This document shows, one piece after another, positions 60,779 through 64,000 of a DNA stretch of 64,000 bases. Positions within the stretch are counted from its first letter, which is position 1. Each line of letters begins with the position of its first letter. The stretch comes from Cliona cf. orientalis (taxonomy: Eukaryota > Porifera > Demospongiae > Clionaida > Clionaidae), in the NCBI GenBank assembly GCA_963930775.1, contig OZ005706.1:1-64000 (forward strand), given 5' to 3'. The translations under genes were made by a program, and so were the position numbers. Under the pieces are notes generated by a model, which was not told the DNA's origin, did not search any database, and saw only the letters and a list, made by a program, of their open reading frames with translations.

Positions 60779-60852
60779 CTCCTATCCTTCGATTCAAGAT
60801 GGCTAATCTCACCACATGGACCCTTCTCCAAGGACCATAAAGAGAAAGGAAG
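60779..60852 (-). promoter_or_regulatory. RPL8 non-coding first exon with a 5' TOP-like start
   Basis: On the minus strand the tract CTTCCTTTCTCTTT (60852-60839) is a pyrimidine run like the TCT initiator/5' TOP of ribosomal protein genes. It is followed by GCCATCTTGAATC and a donor (GAG|GTAGGT at 60778). Splicing from here to the ATG exon (intron 60778-60652) would leave a 5' UTR of about 74 nt. The TSS itself is inferred. Confidence 0.6.
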
Positions 60853-61069
60853 CACTTAGCGCATGCGTGAAGTTATAATGAAAATCCTCGCGCGTGCGTT
60901 ACAAATAATTTCGCGTGGATTGGGTGTCCAATTCCATTCCTACGTGGCACTGTAAGGTAGAGTATGGGAATGAGACCCAAACTTTCCGATTCTGCCATGT
61001 GGCTTCTGTGCATGCGCGCTGGGACTAGATCACATGGTCGAGCTCAGTTTTGGCTGAACAAAGGCAATC

Positions 61070-63874
61070 ATGTCTCAAACAAGGAGAAGCAAGTCTTCTG
61101 GCAATGGTGAGCTTGTTGATATAGTAAATATAGAGAAATGGAGTAATACTAGAGCAAAGCTGGTGTATTAAATTTACGGAGATGTGCAATGTCGGTCGCA
61201 TTCTCCTTTCCAATGCACTCTGCAGCCACAGTCAACGATTCTCCAGCTGATCATGAGCCATTAATGGTCAGTGCTAGCGTAGCTCTAGAGGTGGCCTGGC
61301 TAAATGTATTGTATTTTTCTTTCGTAGGACCAATCAGATTTCGTGATCAAGCCGACGACAGTGACGCCAGCGCTGGATACATCACAATGGCCGCTGCTTC
61401 TCAAGGTATTGAGAACAGCTTTTGTCTAGTTGTATCAAATTTCAATACCCTCCAATTTATTATTGTACAGAACTACCATCGTATGATAGTGAGAACGGGT
61501 CACTATACTCCGCTAGAGTCTGGCTGTTCACCGCTAAAAAGACCTATCAAAGATTATGTCAGTCATGGATTCATCAATCTTGACAAGCCAGCTAACCCTT
61601 CTTCACATGAGGTAATGAATTTTAACGTAAATTGTGGCATAAATGAGATTTATTTTTCATGTGTGTGTGTGCGTGTGTGTGTGTGTGTGTGTATAGGTGG
61701 TGGCGTGGATTAAGAGGATCCTTCGTGTTGAAAAGACGGGTCACAGTGGAACTCTTGACCCCCAGGTCACTGGTTGTCTCATTGTGTGTGTGGACCGTGC
61801 CACTCGGCTGGTCAAGTCGCAACAGGGAGCAGGTAAAGATAATATTATCGTAGGATATTGACCGTTACCATCAAATCATATGCTGGGCAGCTACTTTCCA
61901 TACCTCAGGGATGAAATCACTTTTGTATCAAAAGCTGAATGTTTGTGATGCAACTGTTTAGAGGCTGTTTCTGAGAGGTGTGGTAAAGCATTATGATTGC
62001 GTGTTAATAATGTGTTTAGCTTACCTGTGAGAATGTATCATCAACTGCTGCAAATACCTCTCTCATGCACACACACACACACACCCGCTGTGGTACCACC
62101 ATCACCATCATGATAGGGAAAGAGTATGTGTGTGTGTTGAGGTTGCATAGTGCTATTGAAAGTGAAACACAGCTAGCTAAGGTAACACTGAATGCACTTA
62201 TTGTCTACACTGCAAACAACAGTACCCCCTTCTTTTTCTGTAAACCTCCTTCCGGGCCGTAGACATTGGATCAGATGGTCGGAGCACTGTTCCAGCGCCC
62301 TCCCCTCATATCAGCCGTCAAGAGGCAACTGAGAGTCAGAACAATCTACGAGAGCAAACTACTTGAATTTGACAAACAACGCAACCTCTGTGAGCTAACT
62401 AATTTACCCTCCATCTTCTGTATCTCTTTTTATCAGAATTTCACTCTATGTAGCTGTGTTTTGGGTGAGCTGTGAGGCTGGGACATACATTAGGAGTCTA
62501 TGCGTGCACATGGGACTTTTGCTAGGGGTCGGAGGTCACATGCAGGAGCTGAGAAGAGTTAGATCAGGAATTCAAAATGAAAATGTTTGTCCTTTTTTGA
62601 GAGAGAATTTAGAGACTTTGCCGCTAATTACGCTTGTTTTGCTGTTTTGTCACTGACAGGATGGTATGGTGACAATGCACGATGTATTGGATGCACAGTG
62701 GATGCTGGACAACCACAGAGATGGTGAGAATTCCATTTTACCAAGAGAAATTCATAATCATTTTATTTTATTGCAGAGAGCTACATGAGAAAGGTTGTGA
62801 AGCCACTGGAGGGTCTACTCACGTCACACAAGAGAATTGTCGTCAAAGATAGTGCAGTGAGTAGAAAGAGAGCTTTATCATGTATAAAACAGTGTTTATT
62901 CCTCTCTTACCCCCCCCCTCCCTCCCTCCCCCTCCAGGTGAACGCGGTGTGCTATGGAGCCAAGGTCCTTCTCCCTGGAGTGCTGCGATTTGATGAAGGC
63001 ATTGAGCCAAACATGGAGATTGTGATTATGACGACGAAAGGAGAGGCGGTTGCTCTAGGTATGGTAACACCAACACTGGCTTGTTGACTTAGCCATTCTA
63101 CATGCCTGGCTTGTTTGGTATTGTAGGCATTGCGATGATGTCCACTGCTGAAATGGTGACGTGCGATCACGGCTTCTGTGCAAAGATCAAGAGAGTGGTC
63201 ATGAGCAGAGATGTCTACCCACGAAAATGGGGGCTGGGTCCAAAGGTCAGTTACATAATTTAATATACTACACGAGAGGATGTATGTTATTAGTACGAGT
63301 AATTTTGACCTAATTAGGCGCTCAGAAAGAAGCAGTTGATAGCTGAAGGGAAGCTTGGCAAATTTGGCAAGATCTTAGAGGACACACCTGTTGCTGTAAA
63401 GGAAGAGTTTGCTATCAAACAAGCACCACTCGAGTAAGCTGCCAAGAATCCACTCAACTCTCTTCCGCTCAGTGATGCAATAATTATTCCCATCCTAATT
63501 GATTCCTGTAGTGAAGCCACGTCTCCAACCACACCCCCTGCAGCCGCACAGCCCGAACCAAGTAGCACTAGTAGAAAAGTGAGTCCCTTACCATATCATT
63601 ATGCACACATATATAATATTATTATAGAGGCCAAATGAAAGATTTTTGATAAGTTGATATTTCTCTATTTTTGTGTGCATTGTTTTTGCAGCGAGGTCAT
63701 CCCGAGACCAGCGACAGCAGTGAAGGTGCAGAGGTCAATGGGGAGGAGAAAAGAGAAAAAAGAAAAAGAAGAAAGAGAAGAAACATAAAAAGCACAAGTC
63801 GAATGAAACTGGCTCGGAGGTACGTTGAGAGTTGTGATATCACAAGGAGTTGCATGAATCTGGCCAATGATTAA
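61070..63874 (+). CDS. DKC1: Dyskerin, H/ACA snoRNP pseudouridine synthase
   Basis: Catalytic subunit of H/ACA snoRNPs and telomerase RNP. Start ATG 61070 ([12 protein letters not shown]). Exons give [60 protein letters not shown] with the catalytic Asp in [60 protein letters not shown], then the PUA domain ([40 protein letters not shown]). All match animal dyskerin closely. The final Lys/Arg-rich exon (63692 onward) reads [16 protein letters not shown] in the frame set by the previous exon, whereas the frame one step away reads [19 protein letters not shown], which is more dyskerin-like. The 3' end is therefore uncertain. A GT-repeat and a CA-repeat lie in two introns (about 61660-61693, 62067-62085). 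Confidence 0.95.
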
Positions 63875-64000
63875 AACTCATGCACCACCAACTGAGTCAC
63901 ATGACCAAGTCATGTGACCTTGCAGATTGCTTTTATATGAGGCCTGCAGAAATATTTTAACTTTAATGTAGTATGTGGTTGTATAATATTGAATATTACA

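Noticed and set aside
61860-62060. Possible snoRNA in a dyskerin intron
   Set aside because: Dyskerin introns host snoRNAs in vertebrates, but I found no convincing C/D boxes or H/ACA boxes with flanking stems by eye.

Overview
The window is a gene-dense piece of a compact animal nuclear genome. Twenty-five protein-coding genes fit in 64 kb. Most introns are 50-300 bp, and many genes lie 40-400 bp from their neighbour, often head-to-head or tail-to-tail. The families present (TRAF with RING and MATH domains, PDCD10/CCM3, a GAP1-type Ras GAP with PH-Btk, CEP63, UVRAG, RagA, TAF1C, dyskerin, SLC47/MATE) are animal or holozoan in character. The compactness, the AT-rich non-coding DNA with many short inverted-repeat elements, and the mid-level protein divergence fit an early-branching animal such as a demosponge (Amphimedon-like). 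The taxon is an inference. There is no prokaryotic operon structure, CRISPR array, rRNA or tRNA that I can see, and no retroviral, LTR or Polinton-like remains. One run of 23 N lies at 43708-43730.

Layout. 1-5.2 kb: 3' part of a ubiquitin protease (-, runs off the left edge), EBPL sterol-isomerase-like (-), a small coiled-coil protein resembling monopolin Csm1 (+), thymidylate kinase (-), adenylate kinase 3 (-). 5.2-12.4 kb: a TA-flanked MITE, a VPS9-domain protein (+), an acidic protein with a fimbrin-like CH domain (-). 12.6-22.5 kb: UGGT (-), head-to-head with PDCD10 (+). 22.8-34.1 kb: GAP1-type RasGAP (+), TAF1C (-), prohibitin-2 (+). 34.3-43.9 kb: TRAF (-) head-to-head with BRCC3 (+), CEP63-like (-), an unrecognised gene (+), TMEM254-like (+). 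44-54.8 kb: five genes on the minus strand (MRPL44, RagA/B, UVRAG, COG6, PA-TM-RING E3). 55-64 kb: MATE transporter (+), an ARF GTPase with duplicated switch-region exons (-), RPL8 (-) head-to-head with dyskerin (+).

Functional links are mostly housekeeping: ribosome biogenesis and translation (TAF1C, RPL8, DKC1, MRPL44), ER and Golgi work (UGGT, COG6, ARF, VPS9), lysosome and autophagy control (RagA, UVRAG), and ubiquitin signalling (USP, TRAF, BRCC3, PA-TM-RING).

The observations I rate highest are: (1) two 74-nt, same-phase alternative exons in the ARF gene, both replacing the catalytic switch-II glutamine by arginine; (2) a possible animal Csm1/monopolin homologue; (3) two well-formed U12-type introns, an AT-AC one in PHB2 and a GT-AG one in TAF1C; (4) a 9-bp-based higher-order satellite inside a BRCC3 intron; (5) several families of short inverted-repeat elements, two of them with two copies each in the window. 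Exon boundaries were read by eye from splice sites and family resemblance. The given spans run from start codon to stop codon and include introns.
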